Shown here piece by piece: positions 49,192 to 57,521 of a stretch of DNA of 64,000 nucleotides. The notes under the pieces were generated by a model that ran no database searches, was not told where the DNA came from, and saw only the letters and a list, made by a program, of their open reading frames with translations. Origin of the DNA: DATKPE01 sp035524335 (GTDB lineage Bacteria > Bacteroidota > Ignavibacteria > UBA10030 > SZUA-254); contig DATKPE010000004.1 in assembly GCA_035524335.1 (NCBI GenBank), forward strand, positions 30,757 to 94,756, in the 5' to 3' direction. Numbering within the stretch: the first letter of the stretch is position 1; each line of letters starts with the position of its first letter. The position numbers and the translations under genes were made by a program.

Positions 49192-49623
49192 TTATTTCGC
49201 GAAGACGGTACTGCAGTGGGCGCACCGGCGTGCGGCAACGGGAACTTTCATCGCACATTCCGGGCACTCTTTTTCCGTCGGGGCTGCGACGGCAGTCGGG
49301 GCGGCTTCCTTCCTCCGGAGGGCGTTCATGGCACGGATGACAAGAAAGATGCAGAGCGCCACGATGATGAAATCGATGACATTGTTGACGAACACCCCAT
49401 AGCGAACAGCCACACCCGGAGTTTTATCGGCCGCCTCGCGGAGGGTGATGGACAGACTGCTGAAATCGAGCCCGCCGAGCAGCAGTCCGATCGGAGGCAT
49501 GAGGATATCGTTGACAAGGGAACTGACGATTTTCCCGAAGGCGGCGCCAATGATCACGCCGACGGCAAGATCGATGACGCTCCCCTTCATCGCAAATTCC
49601 CTGAATTCCTTTACTATGGACAT
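49192..49623 (-). CDS. mscL: Large-conductance mechanosensitive channel with C-terminal zinc ribbon
   Basis: A 143-aa protein. The MscL core is clear: EFREFAMKGSVIDLAVGVIIGAAFGKIVSSLVNDILMPPIGLL (amphipathic N-helix and pore helix TM1), a periplasmic loop, and TM2 YGVFVNNVIDFIIVALCIFLVIRAM. Usual MscL proteins end with a cytoplasmic helix bundle. Here that region is replaced or followed by CPECAMKVPVAARRCAHCSTVF, a C-x2-C...C-x2-C zinc ribbon. It relieves osmotic down-shock by opening a large pore. GGAGC precedes the ATG. Confidence 0.94.
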   Translation of the reverse strand: MSIVKEFREFAMKGSVIDLAVGVIIGAAFGKIVSSLVNDILMPPIGLLLGGLDFSSLSITLREAADKTPGVAVRYGVFVNNVIDFIIVALCIFLVIRAMNALRRKEAAPTAVAAPTEKECPECAMKVPVAARRCAHCSTVFAK

Positions 49624-49849
49624 GGTATCGCTCCTGTCTGATTGTTATGATAGTGGGAATGGGGATCAACCGGGCCGCCGAATGCCGGTGCCCACACCAG
49701 GAGAAAAGTACGATTCCGATAGAAGAAGTGCAAGAGGGGATTCCGGTATTCCGGGAGCGGAGAAAAATACTCCGAAATCGCCGTCGGCGGGGACAGAAGG
49801 TGTTTTCCGACCCCGGGCGGCCGGAAGGATTCATAGTACGGATGGGGCG

Positions 49850-49882
49850 AAAAAAAACCCCGGCCGGAAAAATCAGCCGGGG
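49850..49882 (-). terminator. Rho-independent terminator of the pilin-like gene
   Basis: CCCCGGC (49858-49864) pairs with GCCGGGG (49876-49882); on the reverse strand it is followed by eight T (49857-49850). It lies 26 nt after the stop at 49909. Confidence 0.88.
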
Positions 49883-49908
49883 CTCACCCCTGTCTGCAGC
49901 GGACCGGT

Positions 49909-50286
49909 TTACCAGCCGGAATAGGTAATCGTCGTTCTCCCCGAATCGTCGGCGACCAGCGTCGCAACCCATGCGGTATTGACGTTGGAGGTACCGAGAA
50001 GCTGAAGAGAATTGGTCGCAATCGTGCCGGCCGCATAGCTCCCGTTGTCGTCGGTCTTCATCTTGTTCGGGATCGTGTATCCGGTATACGTTCCTCCGCC
50101 TCCTCCCATCGTGGAGGGACGGATTTTAAACTGGTACGCGTTCGCCGCGACATTAATAAGGCTCGACGTCACCCCATCTTTGTTCGATGCGGCGCTGTGC
50201 GCACCGAACTGCGCAATACCGACGGCGATCGCCACGCCGACGATAATCACGCCGAGTATGATAAGCAATAACTGTTGCTGGCCCAT
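49909..50286 (-). CDS. Small type IV pilin-like protein
   Basis: A 125-aa protein starting MGQQQLLLIILGVIIVGVAIAVGI, a single N-terminal hydrophobic helix directly after a Gly. This is the layout of a class of very short-leader prepilins. A prepilin peptidase would cut after Gly2, leaving QQQLLL; the usual Glu5 of type IV pilins is absent. The mature domain is small and Gly/Thr/Ser-rich (STMGGGGGTYTGYTIPNKM, SLQLLGTSNVNTAWVATLVAD). AGGGG precedes the ATG. No assembly ATPase or platform gene lies nearby. It is monocistronic with its own terminator. The 294-bp upstream region shows no gene. Confidence 0.72.
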   Translation of the reverse strand: MGQQQLLLIILGVIIVGVAIAVGIAQFGAHSAASNKDGVTSSLINVAANAYQFKIRPSTMGGGGGTYTGYTIPNKMKTDDNGSYAAGTIATNSLQLLGTSNVNTAWVATLVADDSGRTTITYSGW

Positions 50287-50580
50287 AGCTGACCCCTTAG
50301 GTTATGGTTGATGAATGTTAGCCGATGCGGTGGGCCGAACACTCGCGTTTGTTCCGCCCGCCGGCATGCACCCGGTGTGCGGTGTCCCTGTTCGCGTTCC
50401 GATCATCGACCGGCTCTTGCTTCCTGCTCTAAAATAGCAACTGGAACCGTCAGGGAAAAACAATGTGTGACGGGTATCACCAACCGGACGATTTACTCCC
50501 TTTCCCGCGGCTGGAACGAGTCCCCTGATTTCCCCGGACCCTACCCCTCCGGAACCGCGTATCGGGCCGGTATCCGATAG

Positions 50581-51303
50581 TTATTCGAAATGGTAGCTGA
50601 CGCCGAAGACGATCTTCGGCATGAATTTGGGCTGGTTAATCGCACGATCCGCGTCGGAATATGTGAAATTTTCCCGCTGGTTGACCATCGTTCCGTCGGA
50701 GCTGTAGGCGGCATCGTGCCCTTCCAGCGTCCCCGGAAAATAATATTCCGCACCTGCTGAAAAGAGCAGATCGACCCGCGGCGATACCCGGAAATACGAC
50801 CCCGCTCCCGCCGCCAGACCGATCTGATTCGAATGCACGTCGAATATTTCATCCCCCCCGATAAACTGGAAATTGGCCGTGAACATCGAGTACCGGATAC
50901 CCGCATAGACGAAACTCCGGTGCATCGAAAACAACCTGACCGGATCGAGCACGTCCGCCCCGTAGGACCAGCGGGAGGCGCTTTTTCCCGGCACGCCGTT
51001 CGAATTCTGATTCACGAACACCTGCCGCGCAAGCTGAGGATCCCCCGCATCCAGCAGAAATGATTGCGTCAGGGAAAAACGAAACGCCAGAGGCAGATCC
51101 TCTGAAACGTTTTCGAGCACCAGATACCCCGAAACCGGCATGCCGATATCGTACCCCATCGTCAGACCTCCGTATACCTGCATCCCCGCGGTCGAAAGAT
51201 CGCCGGGCTTTTTCGGTGCTGTCAGCTGTCCGGCCGCAGGAACGCTGCATACCAGGAGGCACATGAGAATAAAACGCGCTTTTCCATTCAACATCAAACC
51301 CAT
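50581..51303 (-). CDS. Outer membrane beta-barrel protein of unknown function
   Basis: A 240-aa protein. ATG at 51303 follows AGAGGA. After a signal peptide (cleavage near PAAGQ) the chain has regular amphipathic beta-strands with aromatic ends (MQVYGGLTMGYDIGMPVSGYLVLENV, SFVYAGIRYSMFTANFQFIGG, GLAAGAGSYFRVSPRVDLLFSAGAEYYFPG). It ends KIVFGVSYHFE, a C-terminal Phe-containing barrel signature. The layout matches the OmpW/OMP_b-brl-type small barrels. Role unknown. Confidence 0.78.
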   Translation of the reverse strand: MGLMLNGKARFILMCLLVCSVPAAGQLTAPKKPGDLSTAGMQVYGGLTMGYDIGMPVSGYLVLENVSEDLPLAFRFSLTQSFLLDAGDPQLARQVFVNQNSNGVPGKSASRWSYGADVLDPVRLFSMHRSFVYAGIRYSMFTANFQFIGGDEIFDVHSNQIGLAAGAGSYFRVSPRVDLLFSAGAEYYFPGTLEGHDAAYSSDGTMVNQRENFTYSDADRAINQPKFMPKIVFGVSYHFE

Positions 51304-51434
51304 ATCTGTTCCTCTCGGGAAATTGTTCCACAAAATCTATCGACCTTTCGTGTGCTGTGCAAGACAGGACGTGCTCTCCGTCACCCTTTGTTTCAGAACG
51401 GGCCGGAAAGGAGAGAGGAAACAGATGCGGGCGG

Positions 51435-52823
51435 TTACAGACCGGACGGAAGCGCGGCCTCTGCCGAAGCCTGTTTTCCGCTCCGGAGAGAATAGATGCC
51501 GAGGTACACGGCAAGCGTGAGTGCGCCGAAAAAGCGGTACGACTGAAGTACATTGAAACGGGTATCCGCGAGGGCGTTGAGGAAATCGAAGGTATTGCTG
51601 AGCAGGATGAATGCGATACCGCAGAGCCAGACGTTTCTCCTGAGATATTTCTCTCCGGACGGCGATTCGTCGAATGCCGCAGGTATGAGATAGGCAAAGA
51701 CCGGAAGGAGGATCCCGTAATGATGCCCCCAGACAATCGGCGAAGCCATCACAAAACAGAGAGCCGAGAGAACAAAATCGGCGATTTCACCATCCCTCCC
51801 GGAGACATTTCGCCGTTTCCACAATCCCGCAATGACAAGAAGCGCCGAACTGAGCACCGTACCGACAGCCACCGCGGGATGATAGGGGGCAAACCGGCGT
51901 TCCTCCCAGCCCAGATTCGGTCCGTTGAACAACAGCCGGTTGAGAAGTCCGTTCACCGACTGATTCCCGTAGATCGATTCACCGCGCCCCGAGATGTAAC
52001 CGACCACCCTGAGATAATCGACGGTGTTTCCCCAGCCGTAAAAGTAGACCGACGCTCCCGCAAAGAGAGCCAGGGTGCACGTGAACGTCGCGACGAACCG
52101 CCACTCCCTCCTGATCAGACCCCAGAGAATGAAATAGACCAGATTGGGTTTGATCGCGCACATGACGCCGAGGAATATTCCCGCGGGAACAGGTTGTCGC
52201 CTCATCCGGAAGAGAATCACCGCGGCAAAGAGCAGATTGAGCAATGACTGGATCTGCCCCAGAACGAAGGACTCGAAAAGGAGGCTGAAGGTGGAGATGA
52301 GGAGGAGCAGAAGAAGAACAGCGGCCGCGGTATCCCTGCGTCCGGCCGGGACCGATCCCCCCGCCGGGGTTTTCATCCGGAGTATGAAGATCGCCACCGT
52401 CACGAGGATGAATGCCAGAATCGTCCACCAGGAGATCAGGTTCAGAAGCGCATTCGGCACCGTCAGGCCGCCGTGCACCAGCCGGAGAGGCTCAAGAAAA
52501 AGAAGACTTGTGGTCGGATACTGGAATTTCAGCCGCTGGGCGAAAAATATCACATCGTACACTGTCCGGTCGTTGAACATCTGCCGGACCGCCGGCGAAT
52601 GGAGATATTCCAGCGCGTGGTTCATCAGCTCCCAGGAATCGTTGTAGGCGATCATCCGTGAATACCAGACGGCCAGCTGCCACGCGCATGTCTGGGATGT
52701 GCAGAAGAGAAGAACCGCGTTGATGACGGAATTGATCCCGGCGAGGAGGAGCATGAATCCGACCATCGGGGAAATCTTTCCCGGCGACGGCATTTTTACG
52801 GGGCCGGGCTCGGCCTGTTCCAT
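51435..52823 (-). CDS. Polytopic glycosyltransferase, GT87-like (DUF2029)
   Basis: A 462-aa protein with about ten transmembrane helices. Features of polyprenyl-phosphate-mannose-dependent GT87 enzymes are QYPTTSLLFLEPLRL, GQIQSLLNLLFAAVILF, AGIFLGVMCAIKPNLVYFILWGLIRREWR, YGNQSVNGLLNRLL and SPIVWGHHYGILLPVF. They would add a sugar from a lipid-linked donor on the outer face of the membrane. The donor and acceptor cannot be told. AGGAGA precedes the ATG. It lies near two further lipid-donor glycosyltransferase genes at 54.7-57.5 kb. Confidence 0.87.
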   Translation of the reverse strand: MEQAEPGPVKMPSPGKISPMVGFMLLLAGINSVINAVLLFCTSQTCAWQLAVWYSRMIAYNDSWELMNHALEYLHSPAVRQMFNDRTVYDVIFFAQRLKFQYPTTSLLFLEPLRLVHGGLTVPNALLNLISWWTILAFILVTVAIFILRMKTPAGGSVPAGRRDTAAAVLLLLLLISTFSLLFESFVLGQIQSLLNLLFAAVILFRMRRQPVPAGIFLGVMCAIKPNLVYFILWGLIRREWRFVATFTCTLALFAGASVYFYGWGNTVDYLRVVGYISGRGESIYGNQSVNGLLNRLLFNGPNLGWEERRFAPYHPAVAVGTVLSSALLVIAGLWKRRNVSGRDGEIADFVLSALCFVMASPIVWGHHYGILLPVFAYLIPAAFDESPSGEKYLRRNVWLCGIAFILLSNTFDFLNALADTRFNVLQSYRFFGALTLAVYLGIYSLRSGKQASAEAALPSGL

Positions 52824-52938
52824 CTGGACTCTCCTGTGCCGGACGACTGCAGGATTTCCGGGACGTGTGATCCTGTCTGGGACATGGGGTTCATAAAATC
52901 AGTGTCAATTGTATGAAATGTTTGGCCGATATGCAATG

Positions 52939-52967
52939 CCCGCCGGATAAAAAACAGGTCCGGCGGG
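52939..52967 (-). terminator. Hairpin downstream of the lipoprotein gene (terminator-like)
   Basis: CCCGCCGGA (52939-52947) pairs with TCCGGCGGG (52959-52967) around an 11-nt loop. On the reverse strand it follows the stop at 53023 by about 55 nt and has no U-tract after it. Confidence 0.4.
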
Positions 52968-53022
52968 ACTCCCGGGTAAAGGACGTCGGGCGGGAATATT
53001 GCGGCACCCCGCGGCCTCGCAG

Positions 53023-53778
53023 TCATCTCATTCTGGAAAGAGGGAATGTAAACACGACCGGTTCGGTGAACCCGTCGATTTCCAGTTTCATTTCGTGCGA
53101 ACCGGCCAGAAAGTGGGAATCCCCGTTTCTCAGAATGAACGCGATGTGGAGGGTCTCCTCTCCTACCAGACGATCGTTCCTTCTTCCGGCGATATATTTC
53201 GGATGCAGCGTATCACCCGCTCCGTTGATGAGGAAAATCCTGTTTTCCAGATCAGAGATATCGGGCTCCGCGGTGTTCCAGGGACCGATCTGTTCGTTGG
53301 CCATGCTCAGGTAAAAGAGGAGAAAATCGAGCTGGGTCGGACTCCGGAGGTAATTCCCGCGGACGTCGACAAATTTTTCCGTTCTCCAGTCAAGATAGAC
53401 ACCCGCCTCGATCGCGAGCATCGAATCGAGCCGCTGGCGGAACCGCCGGTCTGTATGCTCGTATGTGAACGGCTGATACTGCAGCGGGCCGAGAAGGTGC
53501 TCCCGGCGTTCTATCGCAGCGACCACACTGGGGTAAAAGGGAATCGCGACGATCCTGATGCCAGGATTGTGGATGTTGTCGGCATAGTTGCTTACAGCCG
53601 CGCCGAGAATAACGGTTATGCAGTCGCGGGTGTCCCAGCTGTCGGGCGGCTTCACGACGACATCATCGAAGTCGTCCCGGCCGACATAAAAACATCCCGA
53701 TACAGTCGTCATCAGGAAGAGGATGAGGGCGGCTCCGTTTGCCGGTCCGGATATCGCGGTTCGTGTGATCATCGGCAT
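53023..53778 (-). CDS. Lipoprotein of unknown function
   Basis: About 251 aa. The signal peptide is followed by the lipobox VSGC (TTVSGCFYVG). The mature part is mixed alpha/beta with no recognised motif (CITVILGAAVSNYADNIHNPG, RIVAIPFYPSVVAAIERREHL, ETLHIAFILRNGDSHFLAGSHEMKLEIDGFTEPVVFTFPLSRMR). The C-terminal strands look like an Ig-like sandwich. Start codons at 53778 and 53772 are both possible; neither has a strong ribosome-binding site. Divergent from the receiver gene at 54075, with about 296 bp between. In that gap I see only a GC-rich hairpin (CCGCGGCG/CGCCGCGG, 53882-53905). Confidence 0.65.
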   Translation of the reverse strand: MPMITRTAISGPANGAALILFLMTTVSGCFYVGRDDFDDVVVKPPDSWDTRDCITVILGAAVSNYADNIHNPGIRIVAIPFYPSVVAAIERREHLLGPLQYQPFTYEHTDRRFRQRLDSMLAIEAGVYLDWRTEKFVDVRGNYLRSPTQLDFLLFYLSMANEQIGPWNTAEPDISDLENRIFLINGAGDTLHPKYIAGRRNDRLVGEETLHIAFILRNGDSHFLAGSHEMKLEIDGFTEPVVFTFPLSRMR

Positions 53779-54074
53779 GGCCGTCGGGTTTGCCTGCCCG
53801 CAGGGGGAATGCGGTTGGCGGCCGACCCGGTAAGCTCCAATGTACAAAAGACGGCGGCCTGTTGCACATGTCGGTTTACCGCCGCGGCGCGGCAAGACGC
53901 CGCGGGATCCGGATCCTGGCCGGATTCCCCGGCTTTCGCCATTTCCGGGCAAGCCCCAAAACGGACGGCGGCGCCTGTACCGCCGGTTTTTCTTGTTGTG
54001 AGGAAAAAATATCCGTACATTGGCCGTGAGTTCCGTGATGGCAGGGAGGTACAGACTATGCAGGAGGAACTGCA

Positions 54075-54527
54075 GTGAACATACTCATTGTCGACGACGA
54101 AGAAAGCTACCGCATTCTGCTCGGATCTTTTCTGCGCGAACACGGATGGAAGGTCTTTTCCGCCGCCAACGGCGAAGAAGCGATGAAGGTCCTCCGGGCG
54201 GAGATCATCGATTTCATCATCTCCGATGTCTACATGCCGGTCATGGACGGATTGAAATTTCACCGGCAGGTGATGGCGATGCCGGAGTACGCGCATATCC
54301 CGTTCCTGTTCGTCTCCGGCTTTGACGACGAAGCGACCATGCAGGCCGTCAGGCTTTCCAAGAACACCGGATTCATGAGAAAGACCAGTTCTCCCAACGA
54401 ACTGAAAGCATGGATCCAGTATCTCCAGATGCCTCCCGATACGCGTCCCCGCACCAGACCCGACGCCGGAGCGAAGGCCGAGACGGTCGACCGGTCCCGC
54501 GGACGGATGAGGGACGTCCGCCGGTAG
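54075..54527 (+). CDS. Single-domain response regulator (CheY-like receiver)
   Basis: A 150-aa protein. Residues 1-118 are a receiver domain: acidic pair in ILIVDDEESY, phospho-Asp in DFIISDVYMPVMDG, the switch Ser in FLFVSGFDDEA, and the conserved Lys in GFMRKTSSPNEL, where the usual K-P is K-T. The last 30 residues are Arg/Pro/Asp-rich and have no output domain. GTG at 54075 is strongly supported by AGGAGG 7 nt upstream. No histidine kinase is adjacent, so its partner lies elsewhere. Confidence 0.92.
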   Translation: MNILIVDDEESYRILLGSFLREHGWKVFSAANGEEAMKVLRAEIIDFIISDVYMPVMDGLKFHRQVMAMPEYAHIPFLFVSGFDDEATMQAVRLSKNTGFMRKTSSPNELKAWIQYLQMPPDTRPRTRPDAGAKAETVDRSRGRMRDVRR

Positions 54528-54698
54528 GGGCAGTGACTCTTCCCGCCGCGGAACAACGCCGACGGTCCGGGACCCGCCCCGCGCCGGACGAACGGCGATC
54601 CATCCCGATGAGGCCATACTCTTTGAATACTCCGGAGCATTGACTATCTTATCCGCAGACAGCCGCTTATTCATTGAACGAAGGCCCCTTCTGTTCCG

Positions 54699-55403
54699 AT
54701 GACCGGAAAAAACCGCACCTGGAAAACCGCGTTCGGCTTACCTGCGTTCATTCTCCTCGGCGTAACCGCCTTCGGCGCCTTCCTCCGGCTCAGCAACCTC
54801 GGCGCTCCTTCTCTCTGGATTGACGAGGCGCTGTTTGCTGGCTGGGTGCAGGGTACTCCGCATCAGGAATTTCCGACTCTTCTTCTGGCAAAACTGCTTC
54901 CGACCGACGAGTTCTATCTCCGTCTCCCCGTTGCGGTTGCCGGCTCGCTCACCATCGCGGCCTTTTATTACGTCACCGGGCAAGGATGGAAATCGCTCTA
55001 CGGCGCCGCTTTCATAGCGGTGTTTCCCGTTTTCGTCTTCTGGTCCCGCGTCGCCCGCCCGTACGCCTTCGCCGGCCTGTTCATCGTCCTCGGCTGGCGC
55101 TGGTGGTGGTTCTATATCGTTGCCGTTCTCACCACCCCCGCGGCCCTCATCGGGGTCAATCTGCTCCGTCTTAGAGAACCCCGGTACCGTCTCTATTATG
55201 CCGGACTCCTCGCGCTTGCGATCGGCGTGTATTTATTCCGGCCGGACGTGAAACAGGCCGGCGATTTTTTTGATCCCTACTTTCTCATAACCCAGAAAAG
55301 GTTCTGGTATGTACCGATTCTTGCACTTCTGCTGTATATCTGCTCTGGCATTTCTGACAAGCATTTCACTCCCGATTCCACAAAAAAAATACGGCGGTCC
55401 TGA
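54699..55403 (+). CDS. GT39-like membrane protein, N-terminal part of an apparently frameshifted gene
   Basis: A 234-aa frame with transmembrane helices. The first external loop has LWIDEALFAGWVQG, where the D-E pair resembles the catalytic loop of ArnT/PMT-type (GT39) glycosyltransferases. FWSRVARPYAFAGLFIVLGWRWWW follows. The frame ends with FWYVPILALLLYICSG and then a short hydrophilic tail (ISDKHFTPDSTKKIRRS) that does not look native. The +1 frame takes over in the overlap 55309-55403 and continues to 55752. The whole span (1,054 nt) is one base over a multiple of three. Confidence 0.65.
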   Translation: MTGKNRTWKTAFGLPAFILLGVTAFGAFLRLSNLGAPSLWIDEALFAGWVQGTPHQEFPTLLLAKLLPTDEFYLRLPVAVAGSLTIAAFYYVTGQGWKSLYGAAFIAVFPVFVFWSRVARPYAFAGLFIVLGWRWWWFYIVAVLTTPAALIGVNLLRLREPRYRLYYAGLLALAIGVYLFRPDVKQAGDFFDPYFLITQKRFWYVPILALLLYICSGISDKHFTPDSTKKIRRS

Positions 55404-55752
55404 GTGGTACTCCCGGTCCTGCTGGTTCGCAAACTGGAAAGAGCCGGTGATCCCCGTCGACTGCTCGACCGACGTCCCGGTCAGCGCCTATTATCAGCAA
55501 CAGGAAGTCATCGGACTCCGGGAGGCCGATAAATCAAAATTCGACGCCCTCGTACGCCGCAAGGGGTGCGTCGTCGCCGGCATCGACTATTATGCGCTCA
55601 CAAACGTTTCCCACCTCAACCTCCAGCCGCTGATCCGGAAATATGGAAGAAACCTCGCCGCCGGAAGCGTCGCCTACCTCAAAATATGCCAGAAGGACAG
55701 CGGATACTCCTTCGACATGCTCGGTATCAGCGACGGCGCAGAGGACCGCTGA
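55309..55752 (+). CDS. C-terminal continuation of the frameshifted GT39-like gene
   Basis: A frame in +1 register to the preceding one. It begins with a hydrophobic segment (CISALAFLTSISLPIPQ) that would complete the last transmembrane helix of the upstream frame. A soluble domain follows: KKYGGPEWYSRSCWFANWKEPVIPVDC, KGCVVAGIDYYALTNVSHLN, SVAYLKICQ. It lacks a ribosome-binding site of its own. A run of eight A at 55382-55389 lies in the overlap and is a plausible place for a sequencing or replication slip. Alternatively it could be a separate overlapping gene. Confidence 0.5.
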   Translation: MYRFLHFCCISALAFLTSISLPIPQKKYGGPEWYSRSCWFANWKEPVIPVDCSTDVPVSAYYQQQEVIGLREADKSKFDALVRRKGCVVAGIDYYALTNVSHLNLQPLIRKYGRNLAAGSVAYLKICQKDSGYSFDMLGISDGAEDR

Positions 55753-55916
55753 CATCATCCTCCGGTCCTCTCGACCCAACGGCTTCCGTTCATCACTCTT
55801 ACGCCCCGTTGTGACAATTTGAATGATTTCGCAGGGACACCTTGCTATGCAGGGCAAAATTACCCACCTTCCGGCCTGAGGGTGACGCCTGACAGACCGA
55901 TTCCCGTTCATACATC

Positions 55917-57479
55917 ATGACGTTCGACCGGAACACAAAAAAAGTCCTCTTCCTGATCGCCTGCGCAGCGGCAGTGCGGTTAATTCTGGCAACGCAGGTG
56001 GAACTGGGGAACGACGAGGTCTACTACTGGACCTATGTGCGATACCCGGACCTGAGTCATTTCGATCATCCGCTCATGGTCGGACTGCTGGGCCAGCTCT
56101 GTTCGCTCAATCTGTTGATCCCCGGCGCGACCGTTCTCCGTCTTGGATCAATTCTCCTCTCCGCAGGGAGCACCTGGCTGATCTTCAGGATCGGACGAAA
56201 TATCGGAAATACACGGGCAGGCCTCTTTGCAGCGCTCCTCTTCACGGGGTCTCTGTATTGTTCCATCATCGGGGGGATGTTCTTCACCCCCGACGCGCCG
56301 CTGGTGTTCTTCTGGCTGCTCTCCCTCGATGTGCTGATCGGCGCACTCCCTTCACAACCGATCACCCGCTCCGGAAGGATAAAGATGCTGTGGTTCGGAG
56401 CCGCTGCGGGACTTGCCATGCTCTCCAAGTATCAGGGCCTATTCCTCTGGGTCGGCGCGGTTCTGTTCATCCTTCTCTGCCGCCGCTCATGGCTCAAGGA
56501 ATATTCCCTGTATGCGGCCGGACTCGTTTCCTGCCTCGTGCTTTCGCCCCTGCTGATCTGGAACGCACGGCACCACTTTGTGAGTTTTCTGTTCCATGCC
56601 GAACGGGTCGCGCCGTCGGTTCAGATTCATCCCGGATACTTCCTCATGAATATCCTCGGGCAGATCGTCTATAACAATCCCATCGTGTACGTTCTGACGA
56701 TCATCGCGGCGGGGGCGTTTCTCGCGAAGAGGAAATTCGTTGTCCCGGATACCGCAAGGCTTTTGCTTTTGACGGGAATCCCGCTCTGGGTTCTGTTCAC
56801 CGCCATCTCCCTCTTCCGGTTTACACTTCCGCACTGGACAAGCCCCGCATTCATTCCTTTGATCATTCTGGCAGGGGTATACTGGTCGGAAAAGAGAGGT
56901 TCCATGGAAAAGGTTTCTTTCTGGATTTCCACCCCCCTCTATCTTCTGTCGGCGATGGTGATCATCGCTCTTTACCTCGTCAATTATTCGCCGCTTCAGC
57001 TGGGGAAGACTGCTGACGTTTTAGAATTCGGCACAAACGATTATACACAGGATCTGTCCGGCTGGCAGGAAATCGGAACGGCTTTCAAAACCATTGCGGA
57101 CCGTGAGGAGAAAAGCGGACGGATGCCGCTGAATTCCGACATTGTCTCCTACAGATGGTTTCCGGGGGCTCATCTGGATTATTACGCGGCTTACCCTCTT
57201 CACCGGAATGTCTTCCTGATCGGACCGTTGACCGACCTGCACGAGTATGCCCGGATAAATGAACTGCGGGGAGGGCTGATCCCGGGAAACGATTACTATC
57301 ACATTGCCGTGAGTAATTACTATCGCGATCCCGAGGCACTTTTGGGAAGGTATTTCGAAAAAATAGAGCCGATCGATACCGTGGAAATCCGGCGCGCCGG
57401 TACAATCATGCGCTACGCATTTTTTTACCGGCTGAAAAATTATAACGGAACGTTCGCCGGCCCGCCGTCCGATCAGTGA
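55917..57479 (+). CDS. Polytopic GT39-family glycosyltransferase (ArnT/PMT-like)
   Basis: A 520-aa membrane protein. The catalytic first loop reads VELGNDEVYYWTYVRYPDLSHFDHPLMVGLL, with the D-E pair and H-F-D-H-P motif typical of PMT_2/ArnT-type enzymes that use polyprenyl-phosphate sugars. FFTPDAPLVFFWLLSLDVL and AAAGLAMLSKYQGLFLW are further family marks. A soluble C-terminal domain follows at about 380-520 (DIVSYRWFPGAHLDYYAAYPL). It probably glycosylates a lipid or surface polymer. It lies 165 bp after the frameshifted relative and converges on the T9SS protein gene with 42 bp between. Confidence 0.9.
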   Translation: MTFDRNTKKVLFLIACAAAVRLILATQVELGNDEVYYWTYVRYPDLSHFDHPLMVGLLGQLCSLNLLIPGATVLRLGSILLSAGSTWLIFRIGRNIGNTRAGLFAALLFTGSLYCSIIGGMFFTPDAPLVFFWLLSLDVLIGALPSQPITRSGRIKMLWFGAAAGLAMLSKYQGLFLWVGAVLFILLCRRSWLKEYSLYAAGLVSCLVLSPLLIWNARHHFVSFLFHAERVAPSVQIHPGYFLMNILGQIVYNNPIVYVLTIIAAGAFLAKRKFVVPDTARLLLLTGIPLWVLFTAISLFRFTLPHWTSPAFIPLIILAGVYWSEKRGSMEKVSFWISTPLYLLSAMVIIALYLVNYSPLQLGKTADVLEFGTNDYTQDLSGWQEIGTAFKTIADREEKSGRMPLNSDIVSYRWFPGAHLDYYAAYPLHRNVFLIGPLTDLHEYARINELRGGLIPGNDYYHIAVSNYYRDPEALLGRYFEKIEPIDTVEIRRAGTIMRYAFFYRLKNYNGTFAGPPSDQ

Positions 57480-57521
57480 CCGGAAAGGATGTTCCAACCT
57501 GCATACAGCCAGACCTTCAGA

